DNA from: Cordylochernes scorpioides
Taxonomy: Eukaryota; Arthropoda; Arachnida; Pseudoscorpiones; Chernetidae
Reading direction: 5' to 3'
NCBI GenBank assembly: GCA_030710605.1
Contig: CP092869.1
Location: forward strand, 10,405,263-10,469,262
Length of the DNA: 64,000 nt
Position numbers and translations under genes: made by a program. Below are positions 1-10,520 of this stretch, piece by piece (positions within the stretch are counted from its first letter, which is position 1; each line of letters opens with the position of its first letter). The notes below the pieces were generated by a model. It was given only the letters and a program-made list of their open reading frames with translations, was not told the origin of the DNA and searched no databases.

Positions 1-696
1 AGAGCCCTAATACTGTATTGGATCATCTGCTTTTATATGTTACACTGAAGGGTGGTATATTAGAAAATAGATGTGTTATTATGAATTTGCGTTTTAAGTA
101 TATTTTCTCAAAATAAAATTACTACTTTAAATTAAATATATATTTTTATAAAAAGTAAGAGCCACACTTTTAATATAAAATTATCAACAGAGATTAGTTA
201 GAATTTATTAATGTCAACTTTTATATCTTCAGAAAAGTTAGTTTGGATTTTTTATTTCCATATTTTGTATCTTTCTATGGTAATCAATATTTTAAAATTA
301 ATCTTTCACTTTTCTTATCAACTTTCCAATCTGCGCTAAGAAAACAAATTTACAAAATCGACCTTACGATCACTGCCAAAATTTATAATAAAAAAAAATC
401 TCGCGCGAAATTAAAACCAAATCACATTTATTAACTTTGATATTAAAAAATCTATTTTTAGAAGCTGAAAGGAAACTTTGATTGAAATTGTCTTCTCGAC
501 TTTCATGAAGGTTTAATTAAAAGAATTTTAAAAATAATATTTATATTAGATTATATCAATTAAGTCTATTAATAAAGTATATATATTGCCACCAATATTA
601 TTAATTACTCAAAGTTTATTTTTTAATATCATTCAGTTTTTTACCTAGTGTTGATTACGTTGTTTACGTGATACTTTACGATTACTTATTGAAGGA
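1..696. other. AT-rich intergenic DNA, no gene seen
   Basis: No supported coding region. Short open frames here are low-complexity AT sequence. The first ~55 bases match, in inverted orientation, a stretch near 61373-61430 (shared words CCACCCTTCAGTGTAA and ATCCAATACAGTATTA), so the window begins inside a dispersed repeat. Confidence 0.6.
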
Positions 697-757
697 TATA
701 TGCCTTTTCACTACATAATGATTTAAGTATGAATTGCTCTATTTTCATGAATATTTA
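697..757 (+). repeat. Terminal fragment of fold-back family A
   Basis: Contains ATATATGCCTTTT followed by GAATTGCTCTATTTTC, the outer end of the fold-back family A seen complete near 60095-60330. Only the end remains. Confidence 0.5.
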
Positions 758-878
758 ATAATATGTTTTGTTTACTGCTTTCCAGGATGTGTTTTCAAAA
801 TTCTGGATTCATTTAACACTAGAGCTATAAATACAAGGTTATCCCATAAGTTCGTAAACACTTTCAAAAATTGAAATA

Positions 879-1056
879 CAGTTAAACCTGTCTATAGTGC
901 CCTCTTCTGGGACTCACCAAAATTGGGTACTATAGAGTGGGGGTGCTATAGACAGGTCACTTTTAATGTAAAATGTTTACATTATAATGTTTAAAATCGG
1001 GCGCTATAGAAGAGGAAGGCGATATTTAGAGGGGGCGCTATAGAGAGGTTTAACTG
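879..1056. mobile_element. pogo/Tigger-like MITE, copy 1
   Basis: 178-bp non-autonomous DNA transposon. Terminal inverted repeats begin CAGTTAAACCTGTCTATA and end TAGAGAGGTTTAACTG, and TA dinucleotides at 877-878 and 1057-1058 fit a TA target-site duplication. Ends starting CAGT with TA duplications are typical of pogo/Tigger elements. A second copy in the opposite orientation lies at 19034-19209. There is no coding capacity. Confidence 0.8.
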
Positions 1057-1211
1057 TACCAATATTATTCATCATAATATTATTCGCCGGCGCGTTATAT
1101 ATAATATCCTTGTATTATATATAAGTTAATTCTATTATGGATTATTATTTATTCGCAGTAATAATATAATTCGCCAAGTAATAAGAAAAACACAATCTTT
1201 TGGGATAAACT

Positions 1212-1516
1212 TTTTTTGCTTATCCCTAGTACACGTGATACAGGCCATGATAATCATGGTGGGTAGAAGTAGGCGACGGCTTTTACTGTAAGTTGCACCA
1301 CATGTCTACACATGTGAAAAGCAGTTCGACTTTTCACTTACAAATGTGCCAGAGCCCCGTTTGGTTACTTGCACTCGCTGGTGGGGTTGGACTTTTGCAA
1401 TAATCAGGGGCCGTTGGAGCATTTTTTTAAACATAAAAAAGTGCCCAATGCAGGAATCGAACCCGGGTCGTAGCGGTCGAAAACCAACGGTTTAGACCAT
1501 CCTTCCACCAACCCCC
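1212..1516 (-). mobile_element. tRNA-derived SINE (family V), full-length
   Basis: Read on the minus strand it starts with a tRNA-like head (GGGGTTGGTGGAAGGATGG, then a B-box-like GGGTTCGATTCC). A unique body with a TGATTATCATGG palindrome follows, and it ends in CTAGGGATAAGCAAA. Other copies are at 8246-8550 (+), 21900-22030 (+, tail), 34862-35155 (-), 43897-44098 (-, head lost) and 57738-57835 (+, head only). Pol III transcription from the internal A/B boxes is the expected mode for the class. Confidence 0.85.
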
Positions 1517-1851
1517 TATAACCTTATAATTGTGATAAATATCCAGCGTGAAATCAATTTTTAATATTTTATTTAAAATGATAAAGTTGCTGCAACAATG
1601 TTTGTTATCCGACTGTCAACTGAACTGAACACAATTTGAAGGACGTGGTATCATTTCATGGAGTAGGAGAAAAGACAATATTTTGTTAATAATCGTGAAA
1701 TATTATTTTAGCAGACATTTTTATTTATTTTTGACGAACAATTTTCCAACCACGTTTTTATTACAAAATGTGCTATCTTTAATTTATTTACAGTAAACGA
1801 CATTACCTTTATTTAGTTTAAGTTTATATTTACATATACCATCAAATGTCT

Positions 1852-2255
1852 CTACAAACCTAACTGCAATGATAAAATTTGTTGAACGAGAGGGCTTGGC
1901 TCATCAGTGGTGAACCCTCAACCTCTCGTTCAAAAACCTGGCTGAACGCCAACCTTTATCGAGGCATTACATTTTTGTATACACAAACTCAGCGCCGCAT
2001 AGCGTTATAATATCACAGTTGAAATAATTTAAAATACAGAGTAGGTGGGGGAAATTTGTGCATGAAAAAAATATTAACCACTTCCTTTGTATTTCAAATG
2101 ATATCAAATGTGATATTATAACACTATGCGGCACTAAGTTTGTGTATACAAAAATGTAATGCCTCGATAAAGGTTAGCGTTCAGCCAGCCGAAATATTGG
2201 AAAAATAAATATTTTATTGAATTCAATATATGCCTTTTTATTATCTAATATATAT
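1852..2255. repeat. Fold-back family A with an E2-type fragment
   Basis: Inverted arms pair 1939-2020 with 2110-2200: the words GAACGCCAACC and ATGCGGC..TAT recur inverted. The 1860-1938 part matches the E2 repeat family (TTGGCTCATCAG). The right arm at 2160-2202 holds the hammerhead-like unit of family A (TCGATAA core, GAAA retained). The right end is ATATATGCCTTTTTATT. Confidence 0.7.
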
Positions 2256-2803
2256 AAATCCGTGTATAGAAAGGTAAAAGGGTATTGGTTCTAAGAATTT
2301 AAATTTTGATTGACAAAAAAAATACAATTTTTTTGATGTCATGAAAAATCCAAAATGAAACACACGTTCCTATATTTAGTTAAGTTTTTCGTTCCTCGAT
2401 GAACTAGTAATATTTTATTTGATTGGCTAATGAAGTCAGCGCTAATTGAGGGTAACATGATATTAAAGAACCAATCAACGGGCAGAAAAAACGTACGCCA
2501 TTATAGAAGATACTAGCCGAATGGCTTCTTCCGGTTATTTTCCAGGCGTTTTGCAGCCAAATTTATATAGAACGCTCAATCAATTAACATAATTCCAAAT
2601 TCCTTGTAATTTACCTTTAAAGTAGCCCCGTGATGGTGAGAATCAATAATACAAAAGAAGTAATCGCCTAAAGAGGAAAGAATTTTGTATAATAATCATT
2701 TATTGCGCTAAGAAAAGTTCAAATTACGTAAATATTTACCTGTATGAAAAAACGAAAGAAAAAATAAAAGATAAAAAGATCAGGTGTTGAAATCAATATT
2801 AAA
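2256..2803. other. Unassigned AT-rich DNA
   Basis: No open frame of note. A CCAATCA word near 2470 and a TATATAGA word near 2568 could look like a minus/plus promoter or an old LTR, but no gene follows. Confidence 0.4.
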
Positions 2804-2999
2804 ATTGGCATATCCTGACCAGGAGCACATGTGCTTTACAGAAGGCAGAGCTCCATCTGGTGGAACAGAAATCAATGGTTGGCCAAATATCAGGGAACAG
2901 GCTAAATCAATGTTTAGTTGATTTCTGTTCTACCAGATGGCGCTCTGCCTTCTGTAAAGCACATGTGCTCCTGGTCAGGATATGCCAATTTTAATATTT
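2804..2999. repeat. Fold-back family B, near-perfect palindrome
   Basis: Two ~60-bp arms (2804-2863 and 2940-2999) are almost exact reverse complements, starting AATTGGCATATCCTGACC. They contain the CACATGTGC and GCAGAGC..CCATCTGG words shared by all family B copies (5587-5979, 23903-24060, 32660-32715, 37413-37490, 63950-64000). The central hammerhead-bearing segment of longer copies is deleted here. Confidence 0.85.
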
Positions 3000-3029
3000 A
3001 CCTGTATATAAATATTATCTTTCAGTTTC

Positions 3030-3085
3030 TTGGAAAGTTCCTGTCGAAGGACGTCAAAGTCCGAAAACTTGCCGAATTTACAGCT
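3030..3085 (+). ncRNA. Degenerate hammerhead-like unit, family G
   Basis: CTGTCGA is followed by AGGAC, a loop, GTCC and GAAAAC, so helix II is intact (GGAC/GTCC) but the core has A6 replaced by T. An AATAAAATAAA stretch follows. It resembles the units at 13915-13945, 37170-37200, 37226-37270, 38140-38170 and 41573-41605. Probably not catalytic. Confidence 0.35.
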
Positions 3086-3329
3086 TTAATAAAATAAACT
3101 CGTCGTTGTTAACTTTTGTTCCTTCTTCAAGAATCAATATCTTATCACTAAATAATAACTCTCCGCCATCAAAATATGCAAATTGGTTCGTATAAGTTAA
3201 TATGTATAGGATTTGAATAACCAATATATAAATATAGATCTTCAGATACCTATATATGAAGATATTACTGATTGATTATCAATAGTTTGGATGGAGAAGA
3301 GTTCCAAACATCCATTGAGACTTTCATTA

Positions 3330-3790
3330 ATAACTATATGTAGTAATGTAGTTTGCTATCCTGTAGAATGACTGTAGTGTGGCATGTTGGTTACAGTTGT
3401 GGTGGCCACAATGAGTGGGTTCAGGCGTATTTGGGATTACACAAAAGGACGAGGCATGATAGATGTCACCACGGAGATGGCGAGAGAGCAAGTGTAGCCG
3501 ACACCGGTCAGGACAGATCTGTCTAGAGGGGTCTGTCAATCCTCGTGTCTCAAAGCGGACTAATCTGTTTGAGTAAGAAAGAGGCACACCTGGGAACCCG
3601 ACATGTTTCTCGGACCTCTTTCCTCCTACAGGCGCCGGCTGTCACTCACTCGGAATTTTATTTGTTACCTTGGCAATTACATTACATATATACAACACAT
3701 GGAGACATAGATATATATTGGAATATATTACAACATATATATGTTATATAAAAATATTATTTTATTTTAAAATTATAATTTCATAGATTA
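3330..3790. repeat. Dispersed repeat H, LTR-like, copy 1
   Basis: GC-richer segment with words GTGGGTTCAGGCG and ATTACACAAAAGGACGAGGC that recur in diverged form at 15398-16280 and 21600-21780. Length and isolated occurrence suggest an LTR or a SINE-like repeat. Neither a TG..CA border nor a target duplication could be defined. Confidence 0.4.
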
Positions 3791-3807
3791 CACTATTCTG
3801 TTAAATA

Positions 3808-3900
3808 GACCGCCAGATGTCGCGCTTTCCCTATAAAAACTCATTGTTTTTGTTTCCTGATGGCCGGCTCAAACCTTTTGTACATAATGTAAATAAGTTT
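3808..3900 (+). repeat. Repeat fragment shared with the 54.6 kb region
   Basis: GACCGCCAGATGTCGCG..CTTTCCC..ATAAAAACTCA recurs at 54598-54640, where it precedes a 5S rRNA-like sequence. A following word, GGCCGGCTCAAA, recurs in similar form near 55057. Likely part of one dispersed element. Confidence 0.4.
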
Positions 3901-4845
3901 TTCATTTTTTAGATTCTTACGCCTTAAGCCAGGCATTATATTTCTCAAATTTTGTTTGTTTTATATTCTATTTGCTCTATTAAATCTATTTTTGATAACT
4001 AAATTTATTTATTTATTGCCACTACTGCATTTCACATGCTCATGGATTCCGGGATCAAGCAAATGACAATAAATCTTATTTAAAATCCTCTAAAATCAAC
4101 AACAAAATCTGAAGCAGGTAAATGATTATTCTTTGAGTGTGAAAGCTTGTAAAAATAGGAACTTACCCTCTATTATTAAATTTGTTTATTTTTCCTTGTC
4201 GTCTGTTTTGCACAAGTTGAATCTGGTTAGAACGATGTATGAAAATAAGATAATTCTTTTGTTGCCTTAAATACGAGGTAATTAACTCGTTTCTCTCTCT
4301 ATATCTCAAAATGTTTAAAGTTTAATAAATTAATTTTGTAAATCTGAGAGTTGTCTTCAAAAACGATCCAACAAAACCTTTATGTGATATAAATATGTAT
4401 ATGAGGAGATACGGTAGACCTTGCATCCAAATAACCCAAATGTGGAAAGTGTCAAAACCAGCAGACAGACAAGCCTTAGATCCCACAAGAAAATCCATCT
4501 GAATAAGAAAGAACCTTAGGAATGGATTACAGCGGAATATTCCAACTTGAGATTCTTGGATTACGTAAGAAAGTAATCAAATATATTCTAAGAAATCCTT
4601 TTATCTGAACAGAATCTTTCCAGAATTTCAATAAGAAGTCAAATTCATATTCTGAGATAATCCAGTGAAAGGCTCTATCTGCATAGCAAATCCTACTCGT
4701 AAGTCAAAGATACGAGAAAAACATTTATTCACTTATTTTATATTATATAATTCATTTTTATGATATATTTTATATTTTCTGAAAATAGAGAAATCCATAC
4801 TTAAATCATTAGATTGTAAAAAGGCATATATTATTTATTTCAGCA
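3901..4845. other. AT-rich DNA, nothing supported
   Basis: No frame, RNA or repeat signature that I can support. Confidence 0.5.
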
Positions 4846-4847
4846 CA

Positions 4848-5030
4848 CAAAACGCGATATCCCGGCTAAGGATAATTGCGTTGATTTACATTTTTTAAAC
4901 AGAAACAGTTATAAACATATTATACAAGAAAAGGTAATCAAAAATAAAAAGAGAAACAATAATATATATTAGGTACCTGAACCTTTCAGGTTAGAAAGAT
5001 AATCATAAATATACCTACAAAAATAGTTTT
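4848..5030 (-). pseudogene. Non-LTR retrotransposon 3' tail, copy 1
   Basis: Paralogous to 19235-19420 over about 175 bp. On the minus strand it ends with a hairpin: TATCCT (4874-4869) pairs GGGATA (4863-4858), followed by TCGCGTTTTG. The same hairpin ends other non-LTR tails in the window, at 34295-34310, 41240-41255, 42234-42249, 52073-52091 and 54114-54129. No ORF is preserved. Confidence 0.6.
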
Positions 5031-5031
5031 A

Positions 5032-5217
5032 AAAGGCATATATTGGATTGAATAAAAGATTTATTTGCCAATATTTCGGCTGGCTGAACGCCAACCTTTA
5101 TCGAGTAATTACATTTTTATATGAATGTAATGCCTCGATAAAGTTTGGCGTTCATACAGCCGAAATATTGGCAAATAAATCTTTTATTCAATCCAATATA
5201 TGCCTTTTTACTATCTA
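5032..5217. repeat. Fold-back family A, copy with short loop
   Basis: Left arm AAGGCATATATTGGATTG.. mirrors right arm ..AATCCAATATATGCCTTTT. The plus-strand right arm contains a hammerhead-like unit at 5131-5173: TGCC, TCGATAA, helix II partly broken, GAAA, TATT, GGCA. TGCC/GGCA is a perfect stem I. Confidence 0.8.
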
Positions 5218-5248
5218 GTATATATATAAATATATATATATATATATT

Positions 5249-5526
5249 AAAAATAAGGCCTATTTTGGATTTTAATACGATTATTTATTAATCCGATATT
5301 TCGATGGATCAATCTTCCATCTTTTACGAGGTGTTTTGCCGTGAAGCATGCAGCAGGTCGCGTGCCCCAGGTGAGCCACTAGACGTCTTCCAAGCCCATT
5401 GGGCGACAAACCATCTAACACATACATTCCAAACAGAAACATCGTAAAAGATGGAAGATTGATCCATCGAAATATCGTATTAATAAATAATCGTATTAAA
5501 ATCCAAAATAAGCCTTATTTTTAAAA
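5249..5526. repeat. Fold-back repeat family I
   Basis: Inverted arms 5249-5325 and 5441-5526 are reverse complements (ATTTTGGATTTTAATACGAT / ATCGTATTAAAATCCAAAAT). They enclose a unique centre with GCATGCAGCAGG. The inner arm GATGGAAGATTGATCCATCGAAAT looks like a decayed hammerhead helix II plus GAAA, but the CTGA core is gone. Confidence 0.7.
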
Positions 5527-5539
5527 TATAAATGTATTA

Positions 5540-5585
5540 TGGATTGCTCTATATTCAGAATATATATATATATATATATATATGT
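5540..5585. repeat. Family A end plus (TA)n microsatellite
   Basis: TATGGATTGCTCTATATTCAG is the outer terminus of family A. It is followed by about 12 TA dinucleotides. Confidence 0.6.
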
Positions 5586-5586
5586 A

Positions 5587-5979
5587 TTAAAAATAACGAA
5601 AGTATATCCTGACCAGGAGCTCATGTGATTTTTAGATGGCAGAGCGCCATCTAGTAGAACAGAAATCAACTAAACATTGATTTAACATGTTCCCTGATAT
5701 TTTACCAACCCATTTTCTTAATAAATCAATAAAAGCATAAGGAACGCGTTTCGTGCTGTTGGCGCTCGTCAGCGTGGAGCAGGCTGTATCACTGCGACCA
5801 AAAATCTTTTTGGTCCCAGAAACTTCTTGAGAAACCAGGAAATGGGTATTTAAGGCCAAACTAGCGTAAATACGCTTAACACGTGAAAGAATAATAGAAA
5901 AAAAAAAGGATCTGCACTCTGCCATCTAAAAAGCACATGTACTCTTAGTTAGGATATGCCTTCTTTATTTTTTAATATC
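5587..5979 (-). repeat. Fold-back family B, long copy with hammerhead
   Basis: Outer arms ATATCCTGACCAGGAGC / TTAGTTAGGATATGCC mirror each other. Inside, GCCATCTAGTAGAACAG is the family B box. The minus strand carries a hammerhead block (5733-5777) and an AATAAA-rich stretch downstream. The right arm has diverged more than the left. Confidence 0.75.
5733..5777 (-). ncRNA. Degenerate type I hammerhead, family B
   Basis: Minus strand: CCACG, CTGACGA, GCGC, CAACA, GCAC, GAAA, CGCGTT. The catalytic core is intact, and stem III ACGCGT is self-complementary. Helix II has one C-A mismatch, and the 3' half of stem I (CGTGG in the copy at 37296) is missing. This copy should be inactive. Confidence 0.6.
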
Positions 5980-6385
5980 AACACCTGACCTCATTATATT
6001 TTTTTCTATTATTTTTTCACATATATAATAGAGATTATATATATAATTCTCATATGGAATACATTTATTCCGGATTGAATTGATTTAATAAATATATATT
6101 TAAATTGAAGCTATAAATAGCCAATAATTTGCTTTTATTAAGCCAAAACGGAACCAGATTTTCGATTTTAAGACATTGCAACGAGCTGAAATGTTTATTT
6201 AAAAACAAATTCTCCGAATTGTTGGACGCTTGGCTCGAAGAATGTTCCATCCAACCTTTTGGAAATCTATCATTAACATCTTCATATATAGCTGAATATG
6301 TAATTCCTATATTGGCTATTAAAGATTCCTATATCAATTAGCTCAATACGAACTAATTTGCAGGTTTACTTAATTAGTTTATTTA
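5980..6385. other. AT-rich DNA, no supported gene
   Basis: Overlapping 60-70 codon frames lie on both strands, but nothing in them is recognisable. I do not call them. Confidence 0.4.
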
Positions 6386-6469
6386 TATAAAAAATAGATA
6401 CTTCGGTCAGTTGGAGTTTATATTAATAAAAAACTCCAACTGGCCGAAAAGTGTATATTTTTTATATAA
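6386..6469. repeat. Short fold-back, family F type
   Basis: ATACTTCGGTCAGTTGGAGT and ACTCCAACTGGCCGAA are inverted arms separated by a ~15-nt loop. The CTTCGGCCAG word also opens the longer family F copies at 16337-16515 and 62040-62215. Confidence 0.7.
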
Positions 6470-6473
6470 ATAC

Positions 6474-6540
6474 TAGAAGAATGACCCGGCTTCGCCCGAG
6501 AAATCCCCCGAGTGAAGTATCCTCCATACTGAAAGTACAT
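6474..6540 (+). repeat. Fragment of CCCGGCTTCGCCCG repeat
   Basis: ACTAGAAGAATGACCCGGCT then TCGCCCGAGAAA matches the 5' end of the repeats at 55296-55945 and 55946-56855. Confidence 0.6.
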
Positions 6541-6657
6541 CAATAATAAATAGTAGAAGTGCCATAGAATAGTAATACAGAAGAAACATTATTTTTTGCA
6601 ATCCATTTAGTTGTTTCAAAATTAATATAGTTTAAATAAATGAGTTTTAAAAATTGT

Positions 6658-6667
6658 AAAAAAAAAA
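6658..6667 (-). terminator. Pol III T-run terminator of tRNA-Gly
   Basis: Ten A on the plus strand give ten T on the minus strand immediately 3' of the tRNA. Confidence 0.8.
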
Positions 6668-6739
6668 TGCATCGGCCGGGAATCGAACCCGGGCCGCCCG
6701 CGTGGCAAGCGAGCATTCTCGCCATTGAACTACCGATGC
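6668..6739 (-). tRNA. tRNA-Gly (anticodon GCC)
   Basis: A complete cloverleaf on the minus strand. The 7-bp acceptor stem is GCATCGG/CCGATGC, the anticodon arm GCTCGC-TTGCCAC-GCGGG carries GCC in the loop, and the T arm is CCGGG-TTCGATT-CCCGG. The discriminator A is at 6668. A T-run on the minus strand (6667-6658) directly follows as a Pol III terminator. Compared with the usual animal tRNA-Gly(GCC) it has one extra D-loop base (AATGGCGA). Intact stems and the terminator argue for a real gene rather than a SINE head, since no SINE body follows. Confidence 0.9.
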
Positions 6740-6744
6740 CTATA

Positions 6745-7740
6745 AGAAATGGCCATATTTGGGTATTTATTCTATTCACAAAAGCAAACGGTGACAGAAT
6801 TAAGAATTGATTGATGACTCTGATACTTGTATATTTTAATGAGCCGGCCAGGCAGCCTCTATCTTTACGTTAATTAGTTTAGTTAACTGGTTTGGGACGT
6901 TCTATAAAAATGTGCCAGAAAAACATGAAAAAAAGCGGAACCAGTAAAGAACCATGGAGGAAGCAATGGTGCTGAGTTTCACGCCGTTTCTATGAGTTAG
7001 CCCACGCATTGGAGCGGTAGTCGGATTCTGAAGCATTCTCGTCTTGCCGCCGTACTCATCTCTCGATATTTCTGGCGCTGGGAGCTAGTTGTTCTTCATC
7101 AGTGTGCCCTACGCGTATCCTCCTCACTGCTCATTCTGTAGCCATGCGGAGGACATTGCTCTGTGACCGATCTTACATGCCCTGCCTTATCAAGCACCCG
7201 ATGTCAATTCTGTCTGTTTGTATCATCTGAGTCTCCAGAGACCTGTCTCTCGCACACCGTTATTGCTCTTGTATCTCCGCTAGCTCTCTCATCCGAAAGG
7301 TATTCACCATCATAAGGCGGACATCAGATCAACATTCTTGGATATTCGCGATGGGTTTAGTCGAGTACGTTATCACCTCTTCGGCGTAGTTAGCGATCTA
7401 AGTCTATTTCGTCGACTGGGAATTTCGCGGTGTCATTAACAATATTTCAGCGAACTCTGTACCAGTTGCAAAGTCTCCGTGTATATGTTCCATATATATA
7501 ATGAATTGAATCTTTTTTCTTTTCAACATGAGTTTGAAAATGCCTAATTTTAAAAAACATTTTTTTTTTTGTGATCCTTTAGGTAATACTAAAGGCTGTT
7601 CCAAGGGAAACAGTGGATCATGGACCCTTGCCTGACGTGAGAGGGTAGAAGTATTCTTAGCTTTGACAACTTTCCATCGATCCGACAGAAGAGAGAGACC
7701 CGTAAAAAGGAATATAACATAATATATAATATATATTGTT
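6745..7740. other. Moderate-GC unique DNA, function unknown
   Basis: 6840-7440 is clearly less AT-rich than its surroundings and begins with GAGCCGGCCAGGCAGCCTCT, a word that recurs near 16530, 57345 and 57840. No frame longer than about 130 codons and no protein family recognised. A 132-codon minus frame at 7404-7802 runs into a repeat and is probably spurious. Confidence 0.4.
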
Positions 7741-7915
7741 TTGAAAATAGAGAAATCCATATTTAATTCATTAGATAATAAAAAGGCATATACCTTTATC
7801 AAGGCATTACTTTCTTGAAAAATGTAATGCCTTGATAAAGGTTTGGCGTTCAGCCAACCGAAATATTGTCAGATAAATATTTTATTAAATCCAATATATG
7901 CCTTTTATTATCTAA
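7741..7915. repeat. Fold-back family A copy
   Basis: Begins with the family end GAAAATAGAGAAATCCATA and AAAAAGGCATATA, and ends AATATATGCCTTTTATTA. The hammerhead-like unit at 7828-7871 (+) keeps GAAA, and helix II (GGTTTGGC/GCCAACC) has one bulge. Stem I TGCC/GTCA has one mismatch. Confidence 0.75.
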
Positions 7916-8245
7916 TATAATATTTATAAAATACCATATCCTATTGTATATGTAAATTGAATTGAACCAATATAGCAAAAAGACAGTTCAGGCATCCAGG
8001 AATTCGACCTCCTAAGTCTCTTTAGTTAGTATCTCGAATAAAGATAAGGGTCCTTGTAATTTTTAGGGGATTCGTGAGTTAGGTGTAAGATGAGATGCTG
8101 TCACGCTGAATGACAACCTCATTTTTGCCTTGACTGTACCAGCACTGTTTTCTCTGGGCCTATAGCCTTCGTCGCCACTTTCAACCTTTGGCATGGTTAT
8201 TCACCTTTATCTCTGATGTTACATATATACATACATATCTCTAGA

Positions 8246-8550
8246 GGGGTTGATGGAAGGGTGGTCTAAGCCTTTGGTGTTCGACCGATATGACCCGTGA
8301 TCGAATCCCGCATTGGGCACTTTTTTTTAATAAAAAAAAATACTTCAATGGCCTCCTAATCTTGTGAAGTCCAACCCGACCAGCGAGTGAAAGTAATCAA
8401 ACAGGGCTCTGGCACATTTTCAAGTTCAAAGTCGAACTGCTTTTCATATGTGTAGACATATGGTGAACTTACAGTAAAAGCAATCGCTAACTACCCACTA
8501 TGATTATCATGGCCTGTACCATGTTTTCTAGTGATAATAAAAAATAGATC
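8246..8550 (+). mobile_element. tRNA-derived SINE (family V), plus strand
   Basis: The head GGGGTTGATGGAAGGGTGG carries a B-box-like GTGATCGAATCCC. It is followed by the common body (CAGCGAGTGAAAGTAATCAA, TGATTATCATGG) and an A-rich end. It belongs to the same family as 1212-1516. Confidence 0.85.
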
Positions 8551-8985
8551 TCTATAGTGTATACATAGGTTTCCAAGACATGAGTTATAAGAAAGACAGA
8601 TATTGCAACGCCACAGGCTTACGATATGTGCTGACGCCGAATAATTATAACACAATGAACTGACAGATGTTTTGAATTGATTAAGAAAGGAGATGGCGTT
8701 CTGGAAACGATTGAGTGAAGAAATAGAATGTGTTTGAACATCTTGTCCTACAGTCGGAATGGTCAAAGGTTTTACTGGAGGGATGTTTGGATGTAATATC
8801 TGGAGTATCAAAGGTCGAGATTGGAATCCGTGTACAATTTGAGTAGGAGACCCTATATCATCATCAAAAAACTATCCCTGGAAAGAAAACTCAGAATATC
8901 TACCAATATACGGGTAGAGTATAGCTAAATATTGTTATGTGTCAACAAGTAGCCGATGATGGTACACTGGGAGCAGTACAAATTA
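8551..8985. other. Unassigned DNA
   Basis: A 106-codon minus frame (8491-8811) overlaps the SINE tail. Its residues do not match any family I know, so it is not called as a gene. Confidence 0.35.
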
Positions 8986-9480
8986 TTTAATTTTTTTATT
9001 TTAATTAATTACTTATCAGAGAAACGGCACCACAGAGAGAACGGGGTTAAATTGTATTTGACCATTGACCACCGTTTCGCGGCAATGCGTTAAATACAAC
9101 GTGCCAGTTATCGTTTGACCTTTGTCCTATTTTTATTATTATTATTATTATTTTTATATTCTATCTTGACCGGCGAACGGAAGATGTCCTGTCACAGCTA
9201 TAACCCCTCCAACGGCCACACTGATGAGAACCGGACCCCAATGACCCTCTGAGACCGGACGACGAACCCAACACTGGAACGGGCCCCGGTGACCATAACC
9301 CACCAGGACAATGCACTGCTGTCTCTAAATAAAATGGGCATTACATCCTCACCTCAGTCTCATCAATATACTAACTGATATTTACTCAATTTTATTTCTG
9401 AATAAAAAAAATATACTTTAACGCGTCTGAGCGTCTTGTTAACCATATTCACCCCTAGACACCACCTACCCTTTTTTTTA
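8986..9480. repeat. GC-richer LTR-like segment
   Basis: Contains an (ATT)n microsatellite (about 9134-9155), a C-rich stretch with TGACCGG words, and an AATAAA (9328). The composition jump from the AT background suggests an old LTR, but no TG..CA ends or duplicated flanks were found. Confidence 0.35.
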
Positions 9481-10255
9481 ACAAACCAATTATGTTTGGA
9501 CATTTCGAAAACACCATCGTTTAATATAAACAAGAGCATCTCCAGCGTATAAGATCTATAGAAAAATAGAAGAAAAGCGAGTAAAACGAGAAGTCTTTAT
9601 ACTGTTTTTTTTTTAATGCATTTTTTATTTCAGATAGGCTGCTTGAAAAACATTTAGATTCTTGTATGCAAAAGATAGTAAATAAGTAAATTTCTTATCA
9701 AGTTCCCATTTTCCTAGAATATGTGAGAATTTCGCATGATTAACATCTTCTCAAGATACTGCTTACATAAGTACAGAATGACTTGAGTGTTTTAAAGTGA
9801 ATATTGTAGAACTTTCAGGAATTATTCTGAATAAGTCCACATTTTTCAAATTATTCTTTGGAACACGATTTCATTTTTGTTATTTCCAATAATCAAACTA
9901 ATAATAGTATAGCTGTTTAAAAAAAAACGGAAAGCTCGATGTCCCCTATTTGATCATAAAGAAAAGGAGAATTAATAAACGAATGAAAATATTCAAATTA
10001 TATATTTATACAATTTATAATTTCAAAACATTCTCTTATATAAATATATGTTTAATTTTGAAAATGTTTACAAAGATCAATAATGGTTGAATATTTGATG
10101 GCTATATTCACAAACGCGATATCAAAAAGACGCCTTATTTTGTTCGATATAGTTTTGAACATTTCTCATTTATTTATTGATGCTTTACATATGTTTTAAA
10201 GATCGAAGAGAATATATTGATTTCTTGAAATTTGATTGAATCTTAGTTCGATGTG
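9481..10255. other. AT-rich DNA, nothing supported
   Basis: No coding or RNA signal seen. Confidence 0.5.
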
Positions 10256-10280
10256 GTTTTTAATCAAGATGGTCCTCTAG

Positions 10281-10463
10281 TCACTTGTCAGCATCGTTCT
10301 CTGACTTGATGAATTTGCATTCCACATGGAGTATGGGGGAGGGACATTGATCTTCTGTATGAGATGGACAGGGGCCGCCTACATGGGGGTCACAGGGCCC
10401 CATCATATGCTCAGGGCAGTCTGGGGAGTTAGGGATGGCTATCTCAGTAGCTTTTTTACTCAT
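10281..10463 (-). CDS. Possible small Cys/His/Pro-rich ORF fragment
   Basis: A 60-codon minus-strand frame from an ATG at 10463. It has repeated GPC(D/P)PH- and CPSHTEDQCPS-like blocks, in a locally GC-rich island (10260-10520). The residue pattern is less random than other frames nearby. There is no known domain and no homologue in the window. It could be an exon or transposon remnant. Confidence 0.2.
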   Translation of the reverse strand: MSKKATEIAIPNSPDCPEHMMGPCDPHVGGPCPSHTEDQCPSPILHVECKFIKSENDADK

Positions 10464-10520
10464 CGTCCTGGCGAGCCATATGGGGGGTTGATCTCAATTG
10501 TTGATAGTCGGTAACACCAT

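Noticed and set aside
1440-1516. Genuine tRNA gene
   Set aside because: The tRNA-like sequence is the head of SINE V, followed by its body; copies with the same body occur elsewhere.
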